7,378 nt of DNA from Verrucomicrobiales bacterium (GTDB taxonomy: Bacteria > Verrucomicrobiota > Verrucomicrobiia > Verrucomicrobiales > DEV007). The stretch lies in the NCBI GenBank assembly GCA_017991025.1, contig JAGNMT010000171.1:1-7378 (forward strand), in the 5' to 3' direction. The translations under genes and the position numbers were made by a program. Positions 1 to 5,582 of this stretch are shown here, piece after piece. The stretch's first letter is position 1; each line of letters opens with the position of its first letter. Below the pieces are notes generated by a model. The model was given only the letters and a program-made list of their open reading frames with translations, had not been told where the DNA came from and did not search any database.

Positions 1-271
1 CTGAGACGATCCTCGGCCAATGCTCCCGCGCGAACGCGGGGAAGTCCGCGACGGTCATCCCGTCGATCCCCGGAGCGCCTTTGTTCGCCCTGACGCGTGT
101 CCACGCCTGGGTGAGGTTTTCCGGTTCAAGAATCTTCTCGATCCTGTTCCGCTCTTGAGGGGCTCCATGCTTCCCACCGTCGGACCACTCAAGCTCGTCT
201 CGCCACCCGGCGTCATCGACTGGCTTGTCTCCGTCGGGGTCGATCCCCTCCTCATTGGTTCGGCCCTTCAT
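1..271 (-). CDS. Group II intron reverse transcriptase/maturase, N-terminal part (partial)
   Basis: This is the start of an LtrA-type intron-encoded protein. Its reverse transcriptase copies the intron RNA into DNA during retrohoming, and its maturase activity helps the RNA fold and splice. The ATG at 271-269 opens a frame of 90 residues up to the left edge. Residues about 1-48 are acidic and poorly conserved. From residue about 49 the frame shows the family signature RNRIEKILEPENLTQAW, then RVRANKGAPGIDGMTV at about 66-81 and FAREHWPRI, which is RT block 0/1 of group II proteins. The fingers, palm with YADD, X domain and endonuclease region, if present, lie outside. The ATG overlaps the stop of an open but non-conserved upstream frame (268-510), which I read as intron RNA. 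No frameshift is visible in this part. Confidence 0.9.
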   Translation of the reverse strand, partial: MKGRTNEEGIDPDGDKPVDDAGWRDELEWSDGGKHGAPQERNRIEKILEPENLTQAWTRVRANKGAPGIDGMTVADFPAFAREHWPRIVS

Positions 272-656
272 CGGGTGAGTCCTCCGGTTTCGCAGTTTAG
301 ACGGGCATCTTCCAGCCCCCGGCTCATTTCCACGACTACTATGGCCTCTGCTGACTTCCCGCCGCCCGAAGGCGACGGGATCTCCCCAGGTAAGAGCACG
401 TTGCTCCATCGCACTGCCGCCGCATTTACCTCCAGGGGCATACCAGTCGCCTTCGGTGTGTTGTGCCACCTCGACGCGCCCTGTCGGCCTTCTATGCGGT
501 TCTTGTCCATCGGCTCGCGACTTTCTCCTAGCCTTCCTTCCCCGGGTTGGTTACCCTTCCCGAGTTGGCTTCAGATGGTGGTTTCTTCATTCTCATGATC
601 TGGTATTTCCACAGGGGACTCGAACCCCATTTACAACGTGCCCATGCTGGGCACAC
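1..656 (-). mobile_element. Group II intron, 5' portion (truncated by window edge)
   Basis: Read on the minus strand, the sequence starting at 656 opens with GTGTG, the group II 5' consensus GUGYG. A short CCCAGCATGGGC stem-loop follows, and a GGGGTTCGAGTCCCC hairpin follows that. About 385 nt of structured, weakly coding RNA precede the reverse transcriptase ORF at 271, the usual layout with the ORF in domain IV. Just upstream of the ORF is the segment GAAGTCAGCAGAGGCCATAG (minus strand, about 365-340), which I recognise from many bacterial group II introns. The 5' exon ends in TTGT, the core target of group IIC-attC introns. An ACAA at minus 506-503 could serve as a short EBS1 pairing with TTGT; this is inference, since four bases carry little weight. 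Domains V and VI and the 3' splice site lie outside the window, so splicing competence cannot be judged. Confidence 0.85.
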
Positions 657-778
657 ACAAGCGCATGGAGAGCAACGGCTGACACGCTCCGAGTTCGAAT
701 GATTTCCCGAAACTTCAACCCCGGTCACGCATCGAGGGCGCGCTCCCAGTCAGCCGCGCCTCATGCTTGACGTTCGCC
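657..778 (+). other. attC-like recombination site interrupted by the group II intron
   Basis: The plus strand from 657 begins ACAAGCGCATGG and is matched, as an imperfect inverted repeat, by CATGCTTGACGTT at 762-774. CGGCTGAC at 676-683 is perfectly complementary to GTCAGCCG at 749-756. Extra unpaired bases fall in one arm only, as in attC extrahelical bases. The total span, about 122 bp, is within the attC range. The left core (RYYYAAC) would be split by the intron after its first A, because the intron's 5' exon reads TTGT on the minus strand, the known group IIC-attC target. The right core, GTTCGCC at 772-778, keeps GTT but deviates from GTTRRRY, which is the main weakness of the call. The downstream ankyrin gene starts about 20 bp after the site, typical of a cassette. 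Confidence 0.5.
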
Positions 779-796
779 CAACTAGCCGAGTCACCC

Positions 797-1360
797 GTGG
801 CTAACAACACTACCAGATCTCCGTTTTACGAGTTGCGTGACCTTCTTCTGTCCGCACCACAGGAAGCGTTGTCGCGACTAAGGCGGGACAGGTCGCTTTT
901 GGATGCACGAAGCGGCCTTGGAGAGACACTGCTGCATTGGATGGCCGTCGAGGATGCTTCCTCCTTGGTTTCGGCGTTGATTGAGCTTGGAGCCGAGATC
1001 GATACAGTGAACCACTTCGGTTCCACACCACTTCAGGAGGCTGTTCAGCTTGGCCGGACAGAGATATGTCTAGAGTTGCTAGCACGAGGAGCTTCCGTCA
1101 CACACATCAATGACGCAGGAGATTCGGTTATTTCGACTTCGACGATACTGAAGCGGCACACCCAGTTGATCGCAGCACTACTTGACCGATTGCCCTCTGA
1201 CATACCGCTCTCGGATGTCGTTGACGAGACGACACTGGAGGGCATCCGGCATCGGGAAGACCCAGCGTCGGGGGTCAGGCAACATCTCGTGACAAAGCCC
1301 ACCCGGCTCTCCCTCACACCGAAACCGTCACCCCCTCCACCGGCGACCAATCGCCGCTGA
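797..1360 (+). CDS. Ankyrin-repeat protein with repeat-derived C-terminal tail
   Basis: This is a small cytoplasmic-looking protein of 187 residues without signal peptide or membrane segment. Residues about 41-73 (GETLLHWMAVEDASSLVSAL...) and 74-107 (GSTPLQEAVQLGRTEICLEL...) are two recognisable ankyrin repeats with the TxLH/TPLxxA start and the LLxxGA turn. A degenerate third repeat covers about 108-133. Ankyrin stacks bind other proteins; the partner is unknown. I prefer the GTG at 797 because an upstream in-frame TTG at 767 lies inside the attC-like hairpin arm; neither has a good Shine-Dalgarno. From residue about 159 (position 1271) the frame enters dispersed repeat copy A, so the last 29 residues, rich in Pro, Thr and Arg, are antisense to that repeat. 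The original C-terminus was probably lost. It may be a resident cassette gene, now chimeric or inactive. Confidence 0.7.
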   Translation: MANNTTRSPFYELRDLLLSAPQEALSRLRRDRSLLDARSGLGETLLHWMAVEDASSLVSALIELGAEIDTVNHFGSTPLQEAVQLGRTEICLELLARGASVTHINDAGDSVISTSTILKRHTQLIAALLDRLPSDIPLSDVVDETTLEGIRHREDPASGVRQHLVTKPTRLSLTPKPSPPPPATNRR

Positions 1361-1580
1361 TCTCCGTCGTCCCATCAAAGAACCGCGCCCGGTATTCCCG
1401 CACTTCGGGGTGGCCGCGGACGGCGAGGGGGCGCGTGTCGCGCAACGCCCGGCCGCCGAGGATGCCGATCTCCTCCCAATCGCCCTGGCCGCGGCGGCCC
1501 TCGACGAGCAGTCCGGCATGGCCCCAGCGTTTGCCGCGCACGGTCACGATCTGGGTATCGCCCACGCGGTCGAGCGAGAG
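1271..1580 (-). repeat. Dispersed repeat copy A (C-terminal domain fragment on minus strand)
   Basis: This is the longest of three related copies (A here, B at 4485-4722, C at 5583-5868). It starts with GGGGTCAGGCAACATCTCGTGAC, here written as the plus-strand stretch 1271-1293, and ends near CGGTCGAGCGAGAG. On the minus strand it reads about 65 residues ending at a TGA at 1316-1314, including RRGQGDWEEIGILGG, the segment LRDTRPLAVRGHPEVREY, and EISGDWSPVEGVTVSV. The alternating pattern and the final VTV strand resemble the C-terminal beta-sandwich (fibronectin-III-like) ends of large PVC proteins. A is the only copy whose frame is intact over this stretch; no start or upstream gene body is present. 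I read it as a gene-end fragment that has been copied around the genome. Confidence 0.7.
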
Positions 1581-1861
1581 CCGGAGCCGGGTCAAAGTGT
1601 GGACGCGGATTCTCGTCCGCGATGGCCTTGAACGCCCCCTGCCTCCCCTCGAACTCCCTCCGACCCCGGGCCTTCGGCGGGAAGAACCGAAGTGAAACGG
1701 GGGCAGCCTGCCGAATGGCAGGAGCGAAGCGTCAAAGCGGAAGGGCTGAAAAAGCAAATCCTTAGCAATCACGGGGGGCCGGCGTTCGAAGCCGTTGCGC
1801 GGGGTTTCGGCGGGAGTTTCCTACTCTTGCCCGTGTCTGGCAGGATTCTCTTGAGAAAGGG
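1581..1861. other. Intergenic stretch between repeat A and the caspase-like gene
   Basis: No convincing gene is visible. The stretch holds a small inverted repeat (GCGGA at 1608-1612, TCCGC at 1616-1620). It also holds a short repeat unit at about 1655-1685 (CTCCGACCCCGGGCCTTCGG and following) that recurs at 7134-7165. A 58-codon frame on the plus strand, GTG at 1692 to TGA at 1868 (VKRGQPAEWQERSVKAEGLK and on), has protein-like composition in its first 40 residues and overlaps the start of the next gene by 7 bp. I cannot assign it to a family and it may be a remnant. Confidence 0.4.
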
Positions 1862-2980
1862 ATGGTGACCGTGATACCATTGAGCATGATGAAGTTGATG
1901 TTTCCACTCCTCCTGTTCGTCGCCGGGGTCAAGCTCGCCCGAACCGCGTCGGCCGCGGAACCACGCGCCGTCCTGCACTATCTCGGCGTCGCCTACGACG
2001 AAGCACCTCCGGAGGGTCAGAGCGTCGATCACTACAACTACGCCCCCGAAAATTTCGCCGAGCTCTTCCGCGTCCAGTCCGGCGGTCTCTTCCGCTCCGT
2101 CGAGGTCACGACCCTGAAAGGGAACGAGGCCACCCGCAACGCGGTCATGCGCGAACTGCGCGCCATCGACCGTCGCGCCGGCGAGGAGGATCTCGTCTTC
2201 GTCTACTGGGGCACGCACGGGGGCACTGCCAAAAACGACTGGGGTGCGAACCTCCCCGGAGGTGACCCGATCTCCGGGAACGAACTCAAATCGGCCCTCG
2301 GGCTGCTGCCCTGTCCGGTCATCGTCGCGATCAGCACCTGCGGGTCGGGCGGTTTCATCCGGCCCGAGATCGACAAGATCGACCTGCCCAAGAACGTCGC
2401 CGCCTTCGCCGCGTGCCTGCGCCGCCAGTCGGCGAGCAACGAACTCGACGTCTCCCTTCTCGAGGCCATGGCCGGATTCGGCGATCTCGACGGCGATGGC
2501 ATCGTGACCCTGCGGGAGACGATCGCCTACGTGCCCCGCCGCTACCGAAAGCTCATGCGCGAGTCCGATACGCCCGACACCGCCCCGGTCCTCGGCCAGG
2601 GGAAGGAGGCCGTCCTCGACGTGCCGCTGACCCGCGTCACCGGACGCCATGTCGGTGTCGTCTACGACAAGACCTGGTACGGGGCGGTCGTCCTCGAGGA
2701 TCTCGAGGGCAAGGCAAAAGTGCGTTACCTCGGCTGGGATCCGCTCAACGCAAAGGGCGGCTACGCATTCCCCGACGAGGTCGTCGAGGACGAGCGCATC
2801 GAGCCCGGCGGAGGTGAGCCTCCGCTCGAGGTCGAGTGGGACGGCTCCTGGTATCCGGCGAAGGTGGTGAAGCGAACGGAACAAGGCCGCCTCCGCGTCC
2901 ACTACATCGGCTATCCCGAGAGCGACGACGAGACCGTGCCCGCCAGGCGGGTGCGTTTCCCTTTCGTCGAACCGCGCTGA
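1862..2980 (+). CDS. Secreted caspase-fold (C14-like) protein with EF-hand-like loop and tandem Tudor/agenet-like repeats
   Basis: This is a predicted exported cysteine peptidase of 372 residues. A signal peptide ends near residue 31 (hydrophobic core MFPLLLFVAGV, then RTASA-AEP). The p20-like core spans about 35-230. VFVYWGTHGG places the catalytic His at 119, and VIVAISTCGSGG places the catalytic Cys at 160, in the positions of caspase YxSGHG and D-x-C-x-SG; the usual Asp before the Cys is Ser here. Residues 208-219 (DLDGDGIVTLRE) form an EF-hand or dockerin-type calcium loop. Residues about 263-311 and 322-366 are two related SH3/Tudor-agenet-like repeats (YDKTWYGAVVLED..VRYLGWD; WDGSWYPAKVVKR..VHYIGYPESDDE), likely binding modules. 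The start is uncertain: ATG 1862 abuts AAAGGG too closely, GTG 1871 is better spaced, and ATG 1886 still keeps the signal peptide. Substrate and role are unknown. Confidence 0.85.
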   Translation: MVTVIPLSMMKLMFPLLLFVAGVKLARTASAAEPRAVLHYLGVAYDEAPPEGQSVDHYNYAPENFAELFRVQSGGLFRSVEVTTLKGNEATRNAVMRELRAIDRRAGEEDLVFVYWGTHGGTAKNDWGANLPGGDPISGNELKSALGLLPCPVIVAISTCGSGGFIRPEIDKIDLPKNVAAFAACLRRQSASNELDVSLLEAMAGFGDLDGDGIVTLRETIAYVPRRYRKLMRESDTPDTAPVLGQGKEAVLDVPLTRVTGRHVGVVYDKTWYGAVVLEDLEGKAKVRYLGWDPLNAKGGYAFPDEVVEDERIEPGGGEPPLEVEWDGSWYPAKVVKRTEQGRLRVHYIGYPESDDETVPARRVRFPFVEPR

Positions 2981-2989
2981 GGTCGACGG

Positions 2990-3079
2990 TCACTTCCACT
3001 TGAGAAGGCAGCCGACCGCGATGACGGCGTACGCCGCGATCGAGAACCAGTATTGGTTTTCGGTGACAAAGGGCGTATC
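2990..3079 (-). pseudogene. C-terminal remnant of a membrane protein gene
   Basis: On the minus strand, 29 codons ending at the TGA at 2992-2990 read DTPFVTENQYWFSIAAYAVI and then AVGCLLKWK. This is a classic terminal transmembrane helix with a basic end. The frame is closed upstream by a TGA next to 3081, exactly where the dispersed repeat motif GGGGTCATGCAACAT begins, so the gene seems to have been cut at the repeat junction. The stop lies 10 bp from the convergent caspase gene stop. The family is not recognisable from so short a piece. Confidence 0.35.
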
Positions 3080-3097
3080 TCAGGGGTCATGCAACAT

Positions 3098-3245
3098 CGG
3101 GCTGTTGCCCAAATCGTCTCTATGAAACCAGATCCCAAGGAGTCTCCTGAAAACACAATATATTGCGTTTGGATTTCATCCGAGAGGTGCCTGAACCCCA
3201 AAATTCCATGGTTTCGACAATTTGTCGCCTTTGGGCAACAGCCCG
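3098..3245. mobile_element. MITE-like element with 16-bp terminal inverted repeats
   Basis: The element is 148 bp long. Its left end CGGGCTGTTGCCCAAA (3098-3113) is perfectly repeated in inverse at 3230-3245. The similarity continues imperfectly inward to a shared GAAACC (about 3123-3129 against 3208-3214). ACAT flanks both sides (3094-3097 and 3246-3249) as a 4-bp target duplication. Removing the element and one ACAT restores GCAACATTTCGTGAC, the core of the repeat seen at 4495-4508. The interior is relatively AT-rich and encodes no transposase. A 13-bp palindrome, CGACAATTTGTCG, sits at 3215-3227. The end sequence and 4-bp duplication would suit an IS5-type transposase acting in trans; that family assignment is inference. 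Confidence 0.75.
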
Positions 3246-3249
3246 ACAT

Positions 3250-3457
3250 TTCGTGACTCTATCGAAACCACTAAACCTCTCACCTCTTCCCCCTCCCTCG
3301 GGGGCGAACCTGCTCAAGCACGCGCTCTCCTGACCCGGTCTGCTCGACGACCTGACCCTGCCTGATCCGCTTTCCGAGTCAGCCGTCCTTCGACGAGGGC
3401 GGCCAGGACCACGGCGATCCAGACGAGGTTCTTTTTCCCGGGGAGATGGGCGCAGGT
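3250..3457. other. Intergenic gap after the membrane protein gene
   Basis: There is no complete gene. On the minus strand from about 3442 to the TGA at 3316-3314 an open frame reads PGKKNLVWIAVVLAALVEGR and on. It contains one hydrophobic helix but no acceptable start codon near it. It could be a decayed small membrane gene of the DUF2089 operon. The rest (3250-3313) is the remainder of the split repeat motif and pyrimidine-rich sequence without a clear terminator hairpin. Confidence 0.3.
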
Positions 3458-4096
3458 TCAGATCAGCTTGAACAAGTGGACGATGAGGGCTTTTGACGCC
3501 ACCTCGGCGATCAGCAGGCAGAGGATGAAGGCGGCGAGATGCTTGCCACCCCTCAGGTTGCAGCAGTGGGAAAAGGATTTCCACAGGAGCACAACCATCC
3601 ACACGATGCAGGCGAGCATCAGGACCGTGACCGCGCCAAACACGGCCGCGCCCATGCCATCGGCGGGCATGGCAAACTTCGTGGGATCGACACCCATTTT
3701 CGTGATGGCCTCGATCAACTGCGCGTTGAACCGCTGAAACGCTGGCGTGAGGCAGGCGAGACTGACGAGCAGCATAGGCCAGCGGGCGAGGGCCTGCGTG
3801 CCGAAGAGGTCGATGGCGCGGAAGGCGGTGCGTGAGAGCAGCTTCCCGGCGGCGTAAAGGATGATCCCGAGCGTGAGCCAGTCGATGATCCCCTCGGCCA
3901 GGAAGAGCCACAGGGGCGGCGCTTTCGTGCCGACATGCACGTCCAGCACGCCATCGAAGTGCACGCCGGACCAGGAGCCGACCCAGCCCGCGAGGAGCAC
4001 TGCGGCGAGGCCAAGGAGGAGGGACTCCAGGCCCGCGATGCGGACAAAGGGCTGAAAGAGGAAGTGGCTCAGGCGGAAGGAGCTGGAGGAAGTCAT
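3458..4096 (-). CDS. Five-helix integral membrane protein, Yip1-like
   Basis: This is a 212-residue inner-membrane protein of unknown function. Hydrophobic segments lie at about 22-42, 63-84, 105-122, 148-173 and 187-205, giving five predicted helices. That number, and the FVRIAGLESLLLGLAAVLLA opening, recall the Yip1 domain family, whose bacterial members are small polytopic proteins. A basic C-terminal end (KALIVHLFKLI) follows the last helix. No catalytic motif or signal peptidase site is evident. The ATG at 4096 lies 12 bp after the stop of the upstream DUF2089 gene on the same strand, so the two are very likely co-transcribed, and the regulator may govern a membrane response. The translation start has no strong Shine-Dalgarno. 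The Yip1 label rests on topology and flavour rather than a clear motif. Confidence 0.7.
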   Translation of the reverse strand: MTSSSSFRLSHFLFQPFVRIAGLESLLLGLAAVLLAGWVGSWSGVHFDGVLDVHVGTKAPPLWLFLAEGIIDWLTLGIILYAAGKLLSRTAFRAIDLFGTQALARWPMLLVSLACLTPAFQRFNAQLIEAITKMGVDPTKFAMPADGMGAAVFGAVTVLMLACIVWMVVLLWKSFSHCCNLRGGKHLAAFILCLLIAEVASKALIVHLFKLI

Positions 4097-4108
4097 GGCA
4101 GGTGGGGC

Positions 4109-4381
4109 TCAGTCTTGGTTTTGGGTTTGAAGCTTGGAAATCACGTCATCCAGGCGGTTGCGGACGGTGGGGTAGCTGACCTTCAGCAGGGCGGCCATCT
4201 CTTTGAGGCTGCCGCTGGCTTTGACGAAGTCACACACGAAGGCCTGATCCTCCGCCGAGAGGGCGGCGAGGTCAGGCAGTGGATAAACGCCCTCGACCTC
4301 GGTGCCACATTCCGAGCAGCAGAGTCGCTTGACCTCAAGTCGGTGACTACAGCTGGGGCAGGTGACGGGGAATCGCTTCAT
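4109..4381 (-). CDS. DUF2089 zinc-ribbon / helix-turn-helix regulator
   Basis: This is a 90-residue probable DNA-binding regulator. Residues 8-25 form a zinc ribbon with two CxxC knuckles (CPSC at 8-11 and CSEC at 22-25). Residues about 38-82 match the DUF2089 domain: LSAEDQAFVCDFVKASGSLK leads into EMAALLKVSYPTVRNRLDDV, a sigma-region-4-like helix-turn-helix in which SYPTVRNRLD is the recognition helix signature. Length and domain order are normal for the family, which often sits ahead of a small membrane-protein gene, as here (12-bp gap to the Yip1-like gene). The start at 4381 is the only ATG before the zinc knuckle and has no clear Shine-Dalgarno. The AT-rich upstream region may carry its promoter and operator. 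Confidence 0.9.
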   Translation of the reverse strand: MKRFPVTCPSCSHRLEVKRLCCSECGTEVEGVYPLPDLAALSAEDQAFVCDFVKASGSLKEMAALLKVSYPTVRNRLDDVISKLQTQNQD

Positions 4382-4401
4382 TGGGATCGATTGGCGGCCG
4401 A

Positions 4402-4437
4402 AAAGTAAATAATATTCATCGTTTTGTCAATAATATT
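4402..4437 (-). promoter_or_regulatory. Candidate promoter/operator of the DUF2089 operon
   Basis: Within GC-rich surroundings, 4401-4460 is strikingly AT-rich. On the minus strand a perfect TTGACA (4430-4425) is followed after 17 bp by TACTTT (4407-4402), a weak -10, about 20 bp before the DUF2089 ATG. The 9-mer AATAATATT occurs twice in direct orientation (plus 4408-4416 and 4429-4437), 21 bp apart or two helical turns, bracketing the -35. This could be an operator, perhaps for autoregulation; the binding protein is a guess. Confidence 0.4.
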
Positions 4438-4484
4438 AATTTAATGGTTAACATTGTTTAGTTCTGGCCCTCAGCCGCGTGGAA

Positions 4485-4722
4485 GGGATCAGGCAACATT
4501 TCGTGACAAAACCCACCTAACTCCGTCACCCCCTCCACCGGCGCCCCATCGCCGCTGATCTCCTCCGTCCCATCCAAGAACCGCGCCCGGTCTTCCCGCC
4601 CTTCGGTCCGACCGCGGACGGCGAGGGGGCGGGTGTCGTGCAGGGTGGCCGCCGAGGATACCGATCTCTTCCCCATCGCCCTGGCCGCGGCGGCTCTCGA
4701 CGACGAGTCCGGCATGGCCCCC
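4485..4722 (-). repeat. Dispersed repeat copy B
   Basis: This copy starts with GGGATCAGGCAACATTTCGTGAC and its remainder runs to CCGGCATGGCCCC, closely matching copies A and C. Relative to A it lacks the segment encoding the terminal VSV, has a 2-nt deletion in the middle (TGTCGTGCAGGGTGG against the longer A form) and so is frameshifted. On the minus strand the halves read VVESRRGQGDGEEIGILGG and, in another frame, LHDTRPLAVRGRTEGRED and EISGDGAPVEGVT. It is non-functional as coding DNA. It lies just upstream of the TA pair. Confidence 0.7.
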
Positions 4723-4799
4723 AGTGAAGAGGTGTCGACCCATTTTGGCGAGCCTGTCGGGGTCTTGCCTTCTCCTGTCCGATGCCGTAAGCTGAGCCC

Positions 4800-5072
4800 A
4801 TGAAAACGCTCCGGATTCCCTACCCCGAATCGCTCCTGGGCTCGCTGCATGTTTCCGAGGGCGAGTTCGAACGCGAGGCGCGCATGGCGATGGCGGTAAA
4901 GCTTTTCGACACCGGCCGACTCAGTTCGGGGCAGGCTGCGGATCTGGCCGGGGTTCCGCGGGTCCACTTTCTCTATGAACTCGGCCGATGGGGCGTCTCC
5001 GCTCTGCAAACCGGTGAGGAAGAGTTGGAGAACGACCTGAAGGTCGCGCGCACCCTGCATGACAGTCATTAA
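4800..5072 (+). CDS. UPF0175 family antitoxin
   Basis: This 90-residue protein fits the UPF0175 family, small helix-turn-helix proteins found as the antitoxin half of type II toxin-antitoxin pairs. The N-terminal strand (LRIPYPESLLGSLHVSEGEF) is followed by a helix REARMAMAVKLFDTGRLSSG and by QAADLAGVPRVHFLYELGRWG (about 45-65), the family HTH core. The acidic tail EEELENDLKVARTL (about 73-86) probably contacts the toxin. The stop overlaps the downstream toxin start by 14 bp, indicating translational coupling. The pair typically represses its own promoter. No Shine-Dalgarno precedes the ATG; a weak TTGCCT (4765-4770) and TAAGCT (4788-4793) would place transcription start at the ATG, that is, a leaderless message, but this is speculative. 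Confidence 0.9.
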   Translation: MKTLRIPYPESLLGSLHVSEGEFEREARMAMAVKLFDTGRLSSGQAADLAGVPRVHFLYELGRWGVSALQTGEEELENDLKVARTLHDSH

Positions 5073-5541
5073 CACGAGTCCGGCGATTCATCTCCATGCT
5101 GTCCTGCCGGGCGGGCTGGGTGCCTTGCCGGGCGTAATTGGAGAAATCATCGTCCCGCTCGAGGTGGGACAGGAACTTGCCGCCGGCCACGCGAAAGACG
5201 AAACGTGGCGGGAAATCCAGTCACTGCCCGGCATCCACCACCGGACGGAAGCGGTGGCGGTTCATCCGCTGATCTCGGCCCAAATCGACCTGGGCGAGGC
5301 TGCCGTGATCCAGACGGCCCTGAGCGAGGCACTGGATGCCGTCATCCTCGATGATCTCAAGGCGCGCCGCGTCGCCCTCACTCTCGGTCTTCAAGTCACG
5401 GGCACGCTCGGCATCCTACTTTTAGCCAAGCAGATCGGTCTGCTGCCATCCGTGGGCACCGCCATCAATCTGCTGGAAACGCGCGGAATGTGGATCGATT
5501 CGTCCTTGTCGGCCCGGGCGATCCAATTGGCGGGAGAATGA
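5059..5541 (+). CDS. DUF3368 PIN-like toxin
   Basis: This 160-residue protein is the partner of the upstream UPF0175 antitoxin. DUF3368 proteins carry a PIN-type nuclease fold and presumably cleave RNA. Visible family marks are VINTSPAIHLH (residues 3-13, where Asn stands at the usual Asp site, as is normal in DUF3368), IIVPLEVGQEL (30-40), DLGEAAVIQTAL (77-88) with the conserved Glu at 80, AVILDDLKARRVA (94-106) with the acidic DD at 98-99, and VTGTLGILLLAKQIGLLP (113-130). The C-terminus WIDSSLSARAIQLAGE is also typical. Length is normal and the frame intact, so the module could be active. The start ATG lies inside the antitoxin gene (14-bp overlap). The pair sits between repeats B and C in the same orientation. 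Confidence 0.9.
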   Translation: MTVINTSPAIHLHAVLPGGLGALPGVIGEIIVPLEVGQELAAGHAKDETWREIQSLPGIHHRTEAVAVHPLISAQIDLGEAAVIQTALSEALDAVILDDLKARRVALTLGLQVTGTLGILLLAKQIGLLPSVGTAINLLETRGMWIDSSLSARAIQLAGE

Positions 5542-5582
5542 TTCGCGAGCCGATGTCCTGGCGGGGAGACGGGGAACAAGCC

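Noticed and set aside
268..510. 80-codon minus frame ending at the RT start
   Set aside because: It lies in the structured intron RNA; the conserved bases are at RNA level and no known protein matches.
20..598. 192-codon open frame on the plus strand
   Set aside because: It is antisense to the group II intron RNA and reverse transcriptase; the minus strand carries recognisable RT motifs and this frame has no protein-like features.
772..808. A second attC beginning at GCCCAAC (776-782)
   Set aside because: The heptamer fits RYYYAAC by itself, but no matching GTTRRRY or hairpin partner is seen within the ankyrin gene.
1314..1772. 152-codon minus frame as a full gene
   Set aside because: Only the C-terminal about 65-85 residues (repeat A) look like protein; the N-terminal part is low-complexity Arg/Pro/Phe and crosses another repeat, so I list the repeat instead of a gene.
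1769..2902. 377-codon minus frame
   Set aside because: It is the antisense shadow of the caspase-like gene, open because of high third-position GC; the plus strand has the signal peptide, catalytic motifs and EF-hand loop.
3120..3911. 263-codon minus frame overlapping the membrane protein
   Set aside because: The overlapping frame 3458-4096 has clear transmembrane helices and operon spacing; this one is His/Arg-rich shadow sequence that also crosses the MITE.
4458..5075. 205-codon minus frame over repeat B and the antitoxin
   Set aside because: The upper part is antisense to the UPF0175 antitoxin and the lower part is decayed repeat B.
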